Shown here one piece after another: positions 6,466 through 18,000 of a stretch of DNA of 41,775 nucleotides. A model generated the notes under the pieces. It was given only the letters and a program-made list of their open reading frames with translations. It made no database searches and was not told where the DNA came from. The DNA comes from Methanobacteriota archaeon (GTDB taxonomy: Archaea; Thermoplasmatota; Poseidoniia; Poseidoniales; Poseidoniaceae). The stretch is from positions 1-41,775 of the forward strand of contig PAOW01000017.1 in NCBI GenBank assembly GCA_002710015.1, written 5' to 3'. Both the position numbers and the translations under genes were made by a program. Each line of letters begins with the position of its first letter. Position 1 is the stretch's first letter.

Positions 6466-7854
6466 ATGAATGGAGAAGTAGTAAAATCGTTGATAATCCC
6501 AGCACATCCTCATCCTGTATTATGTCCTGAGAAGAATGAAGGATGGCAGAGAGTCAGGGACGCATTTGATGATGCCAGGAGACAAATTGAGGAAAGCGAT
6601 GCCGACCTAATCATAATTTATTCAACACTTTGGCCAAGTGTAATCGGTCATCAAATCCAGGCAGATCCAAATCCTGAATGGGTTATGGTCGATGCAGATT
6701 TTCACGATCTTGGGAGTATACATTACTCTTTGCGAATAGATTCAGAATTCGCGAAATCTTGGAATGAAGCGAACATTGCGAGAGGCTTGGAATCTAGAAC
6801 AGTTGCATACGATGGATTCCCAATCGATGTCGGTTCAGTTGTAGCATTAAAATTATTAAATCCGTATAACAGAATACCTGCGGTGATTTGTTCAACCAAT
6901 GTTTACTCAAACCGTGCAGAAACAACAATTCTTGCAAAATCTTGTATGGATGTCATCAAGGCTCAGGGCAGGAAGGCGGTTGCAGTTTCAGTGATGTCTT
7001 TATCAAATCGGATGTTCACAGAAGAAATAAAACCAGAAGAAGATAGAATTCATTCATTGAAAGATGATGAGTGGAATCGCAAAATATTGGAATTTTTGTC
7101 TGAAGGGAGACTTGAAGATGTTAGTCAGTTAAGTCGAACTATTCATGACCAAATAAGAGTAAAAAAAGTCGTAGCGTTCAAGCCTATGTGGTGGCTATCA
7201 GCTATGAATGCAAATCGAAACGATCTAACTGGTTCTGTTTTAGCATATGAGCCAATTCATGGCGCAGGTGCAGCAGTAGTTGTCTTAGATCCAGAATCCA
7301 ATGGAACAGGAGATAAGGAATATGACGAGGATGATGTTGAGTATTATGGGGGAGATAGAGATGTCCTCGACTCTAGTTCCAAGGTCATCAATAATGAGTC
7401 AAATAATGCCGGTCCTGATTTATTCGACCCTGTTGAAGGAGAAAATGCGGTTAATTCTGAAAAAGCCCCAAAACCAGTAGGTGCGTATCCCCATGCTAGG
7501 AGAGAAGGAGACCTAATCTATCTATCAGGAGTAGGCCCCAGACAACCAGGGGACAATTCAATTCCAGGTGGGCCAATTAAAGATTCAGATGGCAACATGC
7601 TTGACTATGACATAAAAGCTCAAACTAGAGCAGTGGTCGACAATATTGCAAGAATTTTAGAAGAGGCTGGATCATCTCTTGATAAAGTGATAGACGTCAC
7701 TTCGTTCTTAGTTGATATGGATAGAGATTTCCAAGGATATAACGAGGTATGGGCAGACACACTTGGACAAGTGGGACCGACAAGAACAACCCTTGCAATT
7801 AGAGCATTACCCACTCCAATAGCCGTCGAGATGAAAGTTATCGCAAGAGCATAG
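6466..7854 (+). CDS. amnA-amnD: Fusion: non-catalytic aminophenol dioxygenase alpha subunit plus 2-aminomuconate deaminase (RidA fold)
   Basis: A 462-residue two-domain protein. Residues 1 to about 285 match the alpha subunit of 2-aminophenol 1,6-dioxygenase, with 'YDGFPIDVGSV', 'EEIKPEEDRI', 'DDEWNRKILEFL' and 'GSVLAYEPIHGAGAAVVV'. The first metal histidine is kept (H14 in 'PAHPHP'), but the second is replaced (L55 in 'YSTLWP') and the glutamate is absent near 'IRVKKVVAFKPMWWL'. It is therefore a structural subunit, as in bacterial AmnA. An acidic, glycine-rich linker at about 285-330 leads to a RidA/YjgF-type domain (about 333-462). The motifs there, 'KPVGAYPHARREGDLIYLSG', 'IKAQTRAVVDNIARILEEAG' and 'GPTRTTLAIRALP', are those of 2-aminomuconate deaminase, which converts 2-aminomuconate to 2-hydroxymuconate. 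ATG 6466 is preferred over 6436, which would overlap amnB. The fusion would place ring cleavage and deamination in one complex. Confidence 0.82.
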   Translation: MNGEVVKSLIIPAHPHPVLCPEKNEGWQRVRDAFDDARRQIEESDADLIIIYSTLWPSVIGHQIQADPNPEWVMVDADFHDLGSIHYSLRIDSEFAKSWNEANIARGLESRTVAYDGFPIDVGSVVALKLLNPYNRIPAVICSTNVYSNRAETTILAKSCMDVIKAQGRKAVAVSVMSLSNRMFTEEIKPEEDRIHSLKDDEWNRKILEFLSEGRLEDVSQLSRTIHDQIRVKKVVAFKPMWWLSAMNANRNDLTGSVLAYEPIHGAGAAVVVLDPESNGTGDKEYDEDDVEYYGGDRDVLDSSSKVINNESNNAGPDLFDPVEGENAVNSEKAPKPVGAYPHARREGDLIYLSGVGPRQPGDNSIPGGPIKDSDGNMLDYDIKAQTRAVVDNIARILEEAGSSLDKVIDVTSFLVDMDRDFQGYNEVWADTLGQVGPTRTTLAIRALPTPIAVEMKVIARA

Positions 7855-7942
7855 TTTCCACTTTTCGGGGATAAGCATCCTAGAACTGTAGTAACCAATA
7901 AGTTCTTTATTCGATTGGGTAGTGATAACGGAATTAAACACG

Positions 7943-7983
7943 CATTAAAACGGAAACTGTCTAAAATTTGGAATAAAAGGGGA
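7943..7983 (+). promoter_or_regulatory. Possible promoter and ribosome site for the permease gene
   Basis: The 135-nt gap before the permease is AT-rich. A TATA-like CATTAAAAC at 7943-7951 would place transcription start near 7973, giving a short leader with AGGGGAG at about 7978-7983 just before ATG 7990. This suggests the permease has its own promoter and is not simply read through from the catabolic genes. It rests on spacing only. Confidence 0.35.
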
Positions 7984-7989
7984 GAATAA

Positions 7990-9393
7990 ATGGACATTAA
8001 ATCTACATCTGATAAATTGCTGAAAGGCGATATTTCCGGAGTAGTGTCTGACATAAAGTCCTCGATTGAGAGGTCATTATCGTTGATCGGTGTTATCATC
8101 GTGACAGTAGCTGCAAGTATTGGATCTGGTCTGTTTGTCTTACCTTCGTTTGCTACTGCCGTAATGGGGTCTGGTATCTGGTTGGCATTCTTAATTGCAG
8201 GTATTGTGTTCCTACCGGGAACTTACTCAAAATCAGAATTAGCATCAGCGATGCCTGACAATGGCGGTGCCTATGTCTATCTTGAGCGTTCCTTTGGTCC
8301 ACTGGTTGGAACAATATCTGGACTTGGACTCTGGGCCTCTTTCTTACTAAAATCAGCATTTGCTCTTATTGGGTTTAAGGCATACATGTATGCTGTAACC
8401 AATTATTTTGACATTACTACAAACGGAACTTTCGTAGTCATGTCTGCGTTGGTTTTAATCACCATTTTGAATATACTTGGTATCAAGAAAGTAAAGGCAT
8501 TTCAAACCCCGATTTTGGCTTTCACCACTGGACTGATATTGATCATATGCATATTCCAATTATTTGATGCGAGTTTTGACTTTTCCCGCCCGATTGAAGG
8601 AGCGATAGATCAAACTAAGTCAGACCCATTTTCAGTTGTTGAAGCGTCTGCACTAGTGTTTGTGGCATATGCAGGAATTTACAAGGCGGGAGCACTGGGC
8701 GGTGAGGTTAAGGACCCAGAAAAGAATTTACCACAGGGTATGCTGATTTCTCTATTGTTGATTACTCTGCTTTATGTTGTGGTTACATTCATAATGATGG
8801 GTTCAATTGAAACCGGAGTCTTGTTAGAAAACGGGGAGCCTAAAGAAGACCCAATATTTGCGTTTGTGGATGCAGTAGCATCCTCTAAAGTCAGCATTGC
8901 TTTGGCGTGTCTAGCAGTGCTGACCATGATTTCTGGTGCTCTATCTGGCTTATTAGCAGCCTCAAGATTCCTATTTGCAATGGCAAAGAGTAGTCTTCTA
9001 CCGGGGACGCTAGGTGATACTAACAAGAAGTTCAAAACTCCACATTGGGCCATCATATCCACTGCGGTCGCAATGGGAATTTGTATTCTAACACTACCAG
9101 TTAAGGACGTTGCAAAGCTTGCCTCAGGCTTCCAAATAATGGTAATTGTCGCCCTTAATGTCTGTGTAATTGTATTGCGCAAATCCAAGGATAAGGCTTC
9201 GTGGTATAATCCAAAATTCAAATCACCTCTTTACCCGTATGTCCAGATATTTGGAATAATCGCTGGTGGTTTGCTAATCATAATAATGGGAGAAAAGGCA
9301 CTATATGGAGCGCTTGCTGCAATAATTTTGGGAGTTTCAACCTACGCAATCTATGGTAAGAAGAACTACGTTGCAATAGAATCCTCTGAATAA
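7990..9393 (+). CDS. APC-superfamily amino acid/amine permease
   Basis: A 467-residue integral membrane protein with about twelve hydrophobic segments. The first, 'LSLIGVIIVTVAASIGSGLF', carries the APC-family substrate-binding loop 'GSGLFVLP' at residues 46-52, equivalent to the G-S-G-I-F motif of helix 1. 'DNGGAYVYLERSFGPLVG' after helix 2 and 'YAGIYKAGALGGEVKDPEKNLPQGM' around helix 6 are also typical of amino acid, polyamine and organocation transporters. It probably imports an amino acid or amine by proton or sodium symport across the cytoplasmic membrane. Being next to aminated-aromatic degradation genes it could import their substrate, which is inference. It has its own possible promoter and a GGGGAG ribosome site, and it converges on the surface-protein gene at 9426 with 32 nt between stops. 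Confidence 0.88.
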   Translation: MDIKSTSDKLLKGDISGVVSDIKSSIERSLSLIGVIIVTVAASIGSGLFVLPSFATAVMGSGIWLAFLIAGIVFLPGTYSKSELASAMPDNGGAYVYLERSFGPLVGTISGLGLWASFLLKSAFALIGFKAYMYAVTNYFDITTNGTFVVMSALVLITILNILGIKKVKAFQTPILAFTTGLILIICIFQLFDASFDFSRPIEGAIDQTKSDPFSVVEASALVFVAYAGIYKAGALGGEVKDPEKNLPQGMLISLLLITLLYVVVTFIMMGSIETGVLLENGEPKEDPIFAFVDAVASSKVSIALACLAVLTMISGALSGLLAASRFLFAMAKSSLLPGTLGDTNKKFKTPHWAIISTAVAMGICILTLPVKDVAKLASGFQIMVIVALNVCVIVLRKSKDKASWYNPKFKSPLYPYVQIFGIIAGGLLIIIMGEKALYGALAAIILGVSTYAIYGKKNYVAIESSE

Positions 9394-9425
9394 AACCCGT
9401 GGAGTGCTGTGACAAATATATCTGA

Positions 9426-12020
9426 TTAGGACACTCTAGTCCAAGATCCATCTTCTCCAACTAACCATGATGTCAGTTCACCGTTAGAGTCAATATACCA
9501 ACCAGTTTTACCTTGTTCCGTACCTGGTGCCGCTTGCATAACCCCGGTCCTACTTGCCTCAGCGGCTAATCTTGTTCGCAAGTCCTCAGTGGATTCTTTC
9601 TCAGTTTCCTGTTCAGATTCTTCTTTGACTTCTTGCTTGATTTCTTCCTCGGTAATATTTTCATCAATCGTAACTTCAGTATTTTCTAACCCCATTTCAA
9701 ATTCGTCTTCATCATCTAAGTCCTCGTCATAGTCATCATCCCAATAATCCTCAGAATCATCAAATCGAATTCGTCTGATAAGGACTACCATTATTGCAAT
9801 GAAAAGGAAAATTATTATCGAAACCAAAGTCAATGCAGTATTCGAGTCACCCAATCCTCCTCCAAACAATACAGCGTCCACGTCAAAGAATTTCTGAGCA
9901 ATCAAGCCTTCCCATTTGACTGTGCAGGATTCAGATTGCCCGGATTGGTCTATTGAAACCTGATATGTATCCTCAGCAATGTGACTGGCACTACCAGCAC
10001 TACAGCGTATGTCAACCTCACTCGGCTCAACATCTACTATGTTTCCAGCTTGGTCGATAGCGTATACTCTAAGAATCATATTTTCTCCTTCTCTTGGAGT
10101 ATCTTCTGGGATTTCTGCGAGCAATCTGACAGGATTTCCATCGGTAACTATCACTACGGTGTCATAAACAGCAAAACCAGCTGACATTCTTAGATTCCAT
10201 TCACCGGTTTTACCTCCTTCAACAATCCAATATCCATCTCCCTGAGATGAGGGTGATATTATTCCAAGTGGGTCTCCAAATTCAAATTCAACATCGTTTG
10301 CGAGAGCATCATTTCCGTGAACATCAAATGAAGTGACGGCAAATTCCACTTGCTCTCCGCTTTTTACAGACATTGGATTTTCTAAATTTATTGTCAAATG
10401 TCTGGCGGTCCCTGCAACAACCTCTACGTCAGTAATTGCGAACACACCTTGGGCAGTAGCTCTCACTTCATGCATTCCTAGTGAGGTTGGTGCCCAATTG
10501 TCACCTGCAAGCCGAATCTCCATAGTCAGGTCAACACCATCAATCACCCATGTTACCGGGACGCTGCCAAGTAAGTTCCCATATTCATCTTCAAATTTAG
10601 GCTGCAAATTCAGAACTCCATCAGAGGGTATCTGAGTCCCACTTTCTGGTAATATTATCCTTGCAAGTTCTCCTGGATTTATTGTCAAAGTTTTGTTAAT
10701 AGAATGTGTAATCTGAGTTTCGTTATCGAACCATACAGCTGAAAGAGAATAATTGCCAATTTCTCCGGGTCGCAACAAAATCCAGTCTTCCTTCTCTTCA
10801 AAAATAAGATTGTCATCGATAGTCCATGCACCGTCAACAGATCTATCATTGCCTGCCGCATCATATGCAGAAATAGATGCAACTATTGAATCACCAGACC
10901 TCAAGATGTTCTCGGAAAGAAGTATGTCTATACCTGTTATAATTCCATAGGAAACATCCACTTCCAAAGTAGCAGAGAATCCCTCATCACTCACACCTAG
11001 GGTCCACAAACCAACTCGACTAGGTATCCATATCACATCGCTTCCTTGAACAGATAGCGAGCCAGTTGGCACGCTCCAATTGGCCAACGGCAGGTTTACT
11101 GGGCCCGAATTCCCTAGAATATCTGTGCGTATTGCGGATATTATTACAGGAGATCCTGTTCTTGCCTCAGTTGTGTTTATCCCTATACTGAGACCGGTAG
11201 CTTGTGCTGGTAAAACCCGGATAATTCCTGAGCCATTTGCTCCAGATGAACTTGATACAGAAACATTCCAAATTCCCGGAGTCCCTCCAAAATAAACTCC
11301 ACTCTGTGATATTGAACCATTTTCAACCGACCAAGTTAATTCCCCTGCTCTCTCAATTTCAACGAGATTGCCATAAGCGTCGACTGCTGTTGGCATAATG
11401 TGCAAAACATTTCCACTCTGGACAGTTAATCCGTAGGGAACAACGATTTCGGTAGGGCTTCCCGCAGATACGTTGAATGTTATCCTTGTCTCAAGCTCTA
11501 GATAGATTACACGCATAACTGCAACACCAATTCTATCTGGTTCCCATGTTCCATTATCATAATCAATCTGTCCGTTCTGACATCTCCATACAAGGTCACC
11601 CTCAACGTGATTATTTGCTCTATCAACCAGTGTCCCATTGAGATTCACTACATCATCTACACTAATCTCTGTTGAATCAATAAATGTATCAATACCCACA
11701 GGCATCCCCGGGTCTACATTTATGGTTGTAGTTGAATTGATATTTCCTGAACTTGCTGTAATTGTGGTTATCCCCGCCTTTCCAGGAACAAACAAACCTG
11801 TTGAATCAATACTACCATCGCTTGCTGACCAATTAATTTGTTCATTTATCGGATTTCCACTTGAATCCTTTACTACAGCATCGAATCTGACAGCTTGGTC
11901 AGCATCAACAGAAACTGGGTGTGAATCAATGACTATGCTTGCGGGAGTTGATGCAACTACGCTACCTGCAATTTGGACCAGTATAATCGAAATCATAAAT
12001 ATGGAAATTCGATTTTTCAA
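9426..12020 (-). CDS. Cell-surface protein with about eight Ig-like (Big-type) repeats, C-terminal anchor and acidic tail
   Basis: An 864-residue exported protein. A signal peptide ('MKNRISIFMISIILVQIAG', cut near 'VVAS') is followed by about eight beta-sandwich repeats of 85-95 residues. Each repeat has the invasin/intimin-like pattern of a variable first strand, 'D..GN.......W....G', and a closing 'G...I.V..G'. A transmembrane helix 'LVSIIIFLFIAIMVVLIRRI' follows at about residues 723-745, then a cytoplasmic tail very rich in Asp/Glu, and a C-terminal 'GWYIDSNGELTSWLVGEDGSW' that looks like a tryptophan-containing beta motif. The start codon is TTG, supported by GGGGAGGG 6 nt upstream and by the Lys/Arg that a signal peptide needs; the later ATG at 11996 would lose them. 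It lies 51 nt downstream of the giant gene. Function is probably adhesion or envelope structure. Confidence 0.82.
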   Translation of the reverse strand: MKNRISIFMISIILVQIAGSVVASTPASIVIDSHPVSVDADQAVRFDAVVKDSSGNPINEQINWSASDGSIDSTGLFVPGKAGITTITASSGNINSTTTINVDPGMPVGIDTFIDSTEISVDDVVNLNGTLVDRANNHVEGDLVWRCQNGQIDYDNGTWEPDRIGVAVMRVIYLELETRITFNVSAGSPTEIVVPYGLTVQSGNVLHIMPTAVDAYGNLVEIERAGELTWSVENGSISQSGVYFGGTPGIWNVSVSSSSGANGSGIIRVLPAQATGLSIGINTTEARTGSPVIISAIRTDILGNSGPVNLPLANWSVPTGSLSVQGSDVIWIPSRVGLWTLGVSDEGFSATLEVDVSYGIITGIDILLSENILRSGDSIVASISAYDAAGNDRSVDGAWTIDDNLIFEEKEDWILLRPGEIGNYSLSAVWFDNETQITHSINKTLTINPGELARIILPESGTQIPSDGVLNLQPKFEDEYGNLLGSVPVTWVIDGVDLTMEIRLAGDNWAPTSLGMHEVRATAQGVFAITDVEVVAGTARHLTINLENPMSVKSGEQVEFAVTSFDVHGNDALANDVEFEFGDPLGIISPSSQGDGYWIVEGGKTGEWNLRMSAGFAVYDTVVIVTDGNPVRLLAEIPEDTPREGENMILRVYAIDQAGNIVDVEPSEVDIRCSAGSASHIAEDTYQVSIDQSGQSESCTVKWEGLIAQKFFDVDAVLFGGGLGDSNTALTLVSIIIFLFIAIMVVLIRRIRFDDSEDYWDDDYDEDLDDEDEFEMGLENTEVTIDENITEEEIKQEVKEESEQETEKESTEDLRTRLAAEASRTGVMQAAPGTEQGKTGWYIDSNGELTSWLVGEDGSWTRVS

Positions 12021-12071
12021 ACAAGCCCTCCCCTACCAGTTATATTCATTTACACACTTATTTGTTACTGC

Positions 12072-15000
12072 TCATTCCCAAGCTTCCCAGTCTGCCCTAT
12101 CTTGGTCCCAATAATACCACGTGCCGTCGTCGGCTTCAGCCCATGCTGTGCCATCTTCATCATCAATTCGATATTCGACCGCCCAGTCTGGTTGACTTGG
12201 AGTGTATGATTGGGGTGGTGGTTCACTTGGACCTGGACCTACCGGACCCGGTCCACTTGGACCAGCCGCTTGAGGCTGGTCATCATCATCATCGTCATCA
12301 TAATCATCATCATCGTCGTAATCAGATTCTCCTGATCTGAGTATCATGATAATTACAACTAGTAGAACTAGAACAACCAAAATTGCAAGTATTCCTCCTG
12401 CATAATACAAGACTCCTCCCGCTTCAAAGAATCCCATGAAGGTGCCTTCGACATTTATTTTTCCAGAGGCTTCCTTTCCGTCGACTCGTATTGTAACAGT
12501 CTGCTCCTCATCATCAAGTGTGGTTATTGTCCAATTTCCATTATCTCCTGCTTTAGCAGTCATACGCCCGGATAATTCTATCTGGGTATTTGGAGGAACT
12601 GGAATTTGGTTTTCCCAAGCATCATATGTTTTCACTTCGATATCGAAAGATTCCAACTGAAGTACTGATTCTTGTAGGATTGTTAACTCGATTCTATCCA
12701 CTGTTTGGTGCGCTGATACGGTTACAGTCCATTGGTTCTGGACACCGCTCGGTGCTCGGTAGTTGAATGTGTGAACTCCCTTTGTGGTCGCACTCCATGT
12801 ATACTGTCCTTCAGATCCTACAACAGGCTGCATTGTAGACGGAGGAACTGGTTTGTTATTTTCAGTCCAAATTACGCTCTCAGGGAATGTATTACCATCT
12901 TCATCCGTTCCTGTTATCTCTATGTTGTATACATCCCCTGCTTTAGCAGTATTTGCCAATACATCGATATCAATAGAAACCGAAACTCCATGGTTTACCG
13001 TGATATCAACAGTTTCACTAATGTTGTATCCACTTTCAGAAATAGCCCACGCAGTAATACTGTAATTCCCAACTTTAGTTGCTTCCCATACTCCAAGATT
13101 ATCATTGATAAGTGTAGTTATGTTTGTGGATAGACCAGTATCTAAATCGTCTAAAGTGTAGGATATGATTGAAGAATCGATAATGTTCCCATCGCTATCA
13201 TTTAGTAGAGGGATGAACGTTAAATCTTCGTCAGCATCTATGTTCTGAACCAAATTGCTAGGCTGAATAAGTGATACGCTAACCAATTCACCGTGGTCGA
13301 CCGAGATTGACAGGGTTACCTGAATTGGACTGCTTAGATTTTCATCAGAATAGCTTGCCCTTAATGTGTATAGGGAATCCGAAGCAAATACTGGAACAAA
13401 CATCGTAGAAGAGCCATATGTCATTTCTTGTAGAACACTTTGGTCATTGTAAATTACGTGCTCAACTGTCCATGCAACATTTTCTGTCCAACGGTTTCCG
13501 TCAGAGTCAATCGCTTTTACCTTAATTTCAATTTCGTCATCAGCTGTTATTTCTTGTAATGAACCGGTGGAATCCACAGAGTCAATTACTAGGACTAGGC
13601 CAGTTATCGCACCTTCAGTGACCTGAATTGTGACACTATTTTCAGTGCCAGCATAACTTGCTGTGAGTGTCTTAGTTCCTCGCCTTTGTGCATGCCATTC
13701 TGCTGGCAGCCCCTCGGTTATCATACCGTCACTGATAGTCCAATTTTCCATCGGAATTAACACAGGTAAACGGTTACCCATTATGTCAACTCTTGTTGTA
13801 TTAAGCCAAACGATATCATCTGCGGTGACTGCCGTGCTTGATGCTGCAATTTCTAGGTTTGCAATTTCACCATGAGTAACTTGGACTGGTATGGTATGAG
13901 TAATTCCACCAGTAGATTGCATGGTAATGTTGTAGTTACCAACAGTTATTGCGAAGTATGTACCGTTTGCTTCTGTAAATACACCGCCGCCAGCAGTCCA
14001 TGTAATTCCTCCACCCACTGCCAAATCTAGTTCATTGCCAAATTGATCGAGTAGTGTCCAATTCAGCTGGCAGGTTTTACCAGCGTGAATTATCTCCTCA
14101 CATCCTGTGGTTCTGTAACTAACTGGTGCGCCACCGACAACCTCAACATTGACTGTTATTATCTGCCCCATCCATTCAACAGAAACAGATTGTGAGCCCG
14201 CACTGTATGGATAGAATGTAGCCCCGACCATACTTCCGTTGCTCGGTGTGTAAGCAATAGTCAAACCCGGTACTGTATTTCCATGTTGGTCAACTACGCT
14301 TGCTTGTATTGTAAATGATTGATCAGCAGATATTGTTTCTTCAACATCATCTACAACTAGAGTGGTTGGTAGCCCAGGAGTTACGGATATACTCTGTGTA
14401 TCACATATGACTCCGAAACAAGCGGTTATGTTGTGGACTCCTACCAGTTGTGGCGTAAATAGTCCATTAACATCTATCGCACCATTTGTTGAACTCCATG
14501 TGACATTTTCTGCAATATTCCCTCCAACAGCATTAGTTAATATGTGTGAGAATTGAACCGGTGTGTCTGCATCTGTTGTTGATGAAACGGGAGTGATGGA
14601 TACAGTGTTTACATCTGTGTAGTTAATCTTGATCATTGGTCTCAACTCTAACGAGTCTTCACTGGAGTAGAACTCTACATGTGCAGCGTTTGCACCACTG
14701 GCTGGAGCGGCGATTAGAATCCAAGCATGGTCTCCGTTCATTGTCATTCCATTGTGACCTATGTCAATCCACACATCCGTATCTCCAGGTTGTATGGTTA
14801 CACTGGATATTGGATTAGCATCATATTCGATACCTGCGGCCATACCGCCAGCACTCCAAGGCGTTCCTGACTGTGAATTATTCCAAGTCGATGCGGACTC
14901 AGACCATGAGTTGGTGATGAGTCGATGAACGTAAAATGTCATTGGTACTGGGGTCGGCACATCAATCTGAAGGTTTAGTGATGCAGAATGTATCTTAGCA

Positions 15001-18000
15001 CTCATAGGAAGCGGAATTTGGCTGTTATCGAGTGCTATGATTGATCTACATTCTGAATTAGAGCCCTCACAATTAAATCCAACACTAAGATGATCGGCTC
15101 CGTGATTTGTGTTTGGTGAGTTACTACCAATGTAGGAATCCCTTATGTTGGTGTGTCCTAAATCTGCAACCTCATTACCGGTTTGGAATGTGTAAGTCCA
15201 AGTATGGTCATCATTGTATGTGTTGTTCACAGGTGCCCCAATAGCGAATGCCCTTCTGCTGGAGGAAGGCCCGGGTATGGATTCATTTATTGCTTGAACC
15301 CACCAACTGTATACTTCTCCAGCTACTAAGTCTTGTGAGAATGTGAAAGTTGTTCCATTTATTTCACTGTCTTCCCATGACTTGTATTTCACCTGTCCAT
15401 CACTTGTCGCAATCGTAACTACATATCCTGTGGCATTTACGACACTGTTCCATGTTAGTTGCGGTTTGTCTAGTGATTCTAGTTCCCAAGTAGAAGTGTT
15501 GTAAAGTATTGCTCCGTCATTAGGATATGTTAGAACAGGCTGAGCAGGCGGAATTATTCCGTCGACATTGTCTACGTAGTCTAGAATTAGGCGAGGTCTG
15601 AGTGACTCTTGAGCCGAGTTGTCATAGAATGTGTGACCAGATGATGGATTTCCAACAGACTTTAGCATAACGGTAAGAGTATCATTTCCATTGGCAGCAT
15701 TTGACTGCGCTAGTGATGTTATATCCCAAATTTGGACTCCAACTGTCGGAACTACAAACATTGTTGAGCGAGTAATTTCAGTATTCGAGCAATTGGGACT
15801 GGAATTCCACGTTACATTGTCCTCATCGAAATTGTCACAGGCATGAGCACTAACAGTTAGCGACGAAGTTCCTGAAACGTTATAGCGATACAAGGAGAGA
15901 AGCGCTGATGTAGGTGTCATAGTTGTAGGGAAAGGTAATTCACTGAGGTCAAAGGTAAGGATAATCTTTGATTCCCCAGATCCGCCAGAAGAGATTCCCA
16001 AATCCAATCTTCCATTGTTCCCTAGCTTCGTATTGGCTCTATTTGAATCAATAGTTGCATCAGGAATTCCTGGTAAACTACCAGTTTCATCAAACACGGA
16101 ACCATCGTAGAGAGTTACCGATTGGTTACCACTTCCATCATCGCTTCCGACAATGCCGGGTACTCTGTATGAGTGGACCTCTGACCACTTTCCAAGGCGG
16201 TGATCTTGATCAGCTCTAACTCTCCAGTATACCCAATAATCTCCGTTGGATAGGTTTTCGATAGTGTAAGACAAATTAGTTAGATCCCATATTCCGTCAT
16301 AGGTTGAGGAATTTGATAAATCGAATAGGAAGGTTTCATTTTCGTCAGTGAAATCGTCCGATGTTGAAATCTGCATTAGCCATTTACTTTGGTTTGTCTC
16401 AGCCGAAGACCAATTCAGTGTGTTTGAATCAGCACCCCTCGGTCTAGATGCGGTCTCATTCCAAATTGTGCTTCCATCAGCAGGTGCCATGTTAGTAGCA
16501 GCAGAAGGTAACCATTGAGTTCCAGTTCTCCAAGTTAATTCTAGCTCAGGTCTTTTTGTCTCGTCAGATATGTAATCACTACTAGCGAAATGCCACTCAT
16601 CTGTGGTATCATCGATAACGATGAAAGCGAGATTTATCTTGTCAGTTCCATCAGCATGTGCGTGTTGGACAGCATATGTGATGTCAAATTCAACGGTGTT
16701 ATCTTGGTACTCAAGGTATACAATTTCGAATGGCACCTCACATGACTCATCTGGCCATGCTGTTGACGAACCATTAGGACTATTGAAGGTCGCACTCGCA
16801 TTCCAGTTTTGTGTAACCTCACAAACAGCTATCCTAACAGTCTCCTGATTAGTTTCTCCACCACTTAGTTTACTGAGTGTTAAAGTGGCGTGAATATACT
16901 CATGTGTAGATGGTATAGGAATTGATGACCAGTCCACTTGGAGTAGAGATATGCTTTCATAATTGAGAGATGAGGTTAGATTTGATCTGCCCATTATCAG
17001 TCTATCACCAGATTCGTATCCTGAATTTGTTGACCCTGAATCTAGATATGTGTCCATAAAGATTGATGGATAATCAAGCCCCTCTACGATTTGTCCTTCT
17101 TGTAAAGCAATGCTTGCATCGGTTGAATTTATTTGCTCTCCTGTTAACGTGGGTATATGGAAAACAGTGCCATTACTTCTAGCACCTAGTATATCATCTG
17201 TTATCGGCTGCACAAACCACTTGTATGAATCACCAGTGGTTAGATTGTCAGGGCTTGTCCATGATTGATTTGTTAAATCCCAACCCTCTGATGATTCTCT
17301 GCTGTCGTATACAGTCCAACCCTCTCTTTCATCTGAGTAATCATTCCATATTACGACCCTCCAATCATCAACATTCGAGTTATTTGGATGGCTCCATGTC
17401 AACATTGGGGTTGCACCAGGTAGCAAAGCATGCGACGATGTGTCCCAAATTATCTCATCAACGCTAGGGCTTGTATTGTTTCCAGAAACCTCCGGGGACG
17501 ATGCATTTCCTGTTGTCCATGTCAGATTCACCCAAGGCCTCTCATTTTCATTACCACTAGTAGACGTGAAAATTGTTTGACCCTGTCCAATAGAACCGGC
17601 AATGGTTAGGAGTGCATGTGAGTTTCCATTCGCAAATGATTGTTGTATAATTTCAGTTATGTCAAATTCCATCCAATCAGCTGACGCACCAACTTTAATG
17701 TCGGCTATTTGTCCTCTATCTGCGCTTCCAATAGCACCAGGTGATGACCAATTATTTACTCCATCGTAGGTGGTTCCTGTTGCATTGGTATTCCAAGATA
17801 CCAAGGAGGAGTGAATTGAAATTGCATTATCTGTATCAGAGCCGAATTGCGCATATAGATTCAAAACAGCCTTGGAGATATGTGCGTTTTGAGGATTTGG
17901 CAGCTCAGTCAGTGGTATTTTCATTAGACCTGTAGCATTTTGTCCGGTGCTACTTGTTCCAACTCTAAATGTGGATGATGATGATTGGTCATTTGTTGAA

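Noticed and set aside
12284-12320. CAT/CGT triplet-like repeat that looks like a microsatellite or array
   Set aside because: It is the Asp-codon run of the acidic cytoplasmic tail of the giant surface protein.
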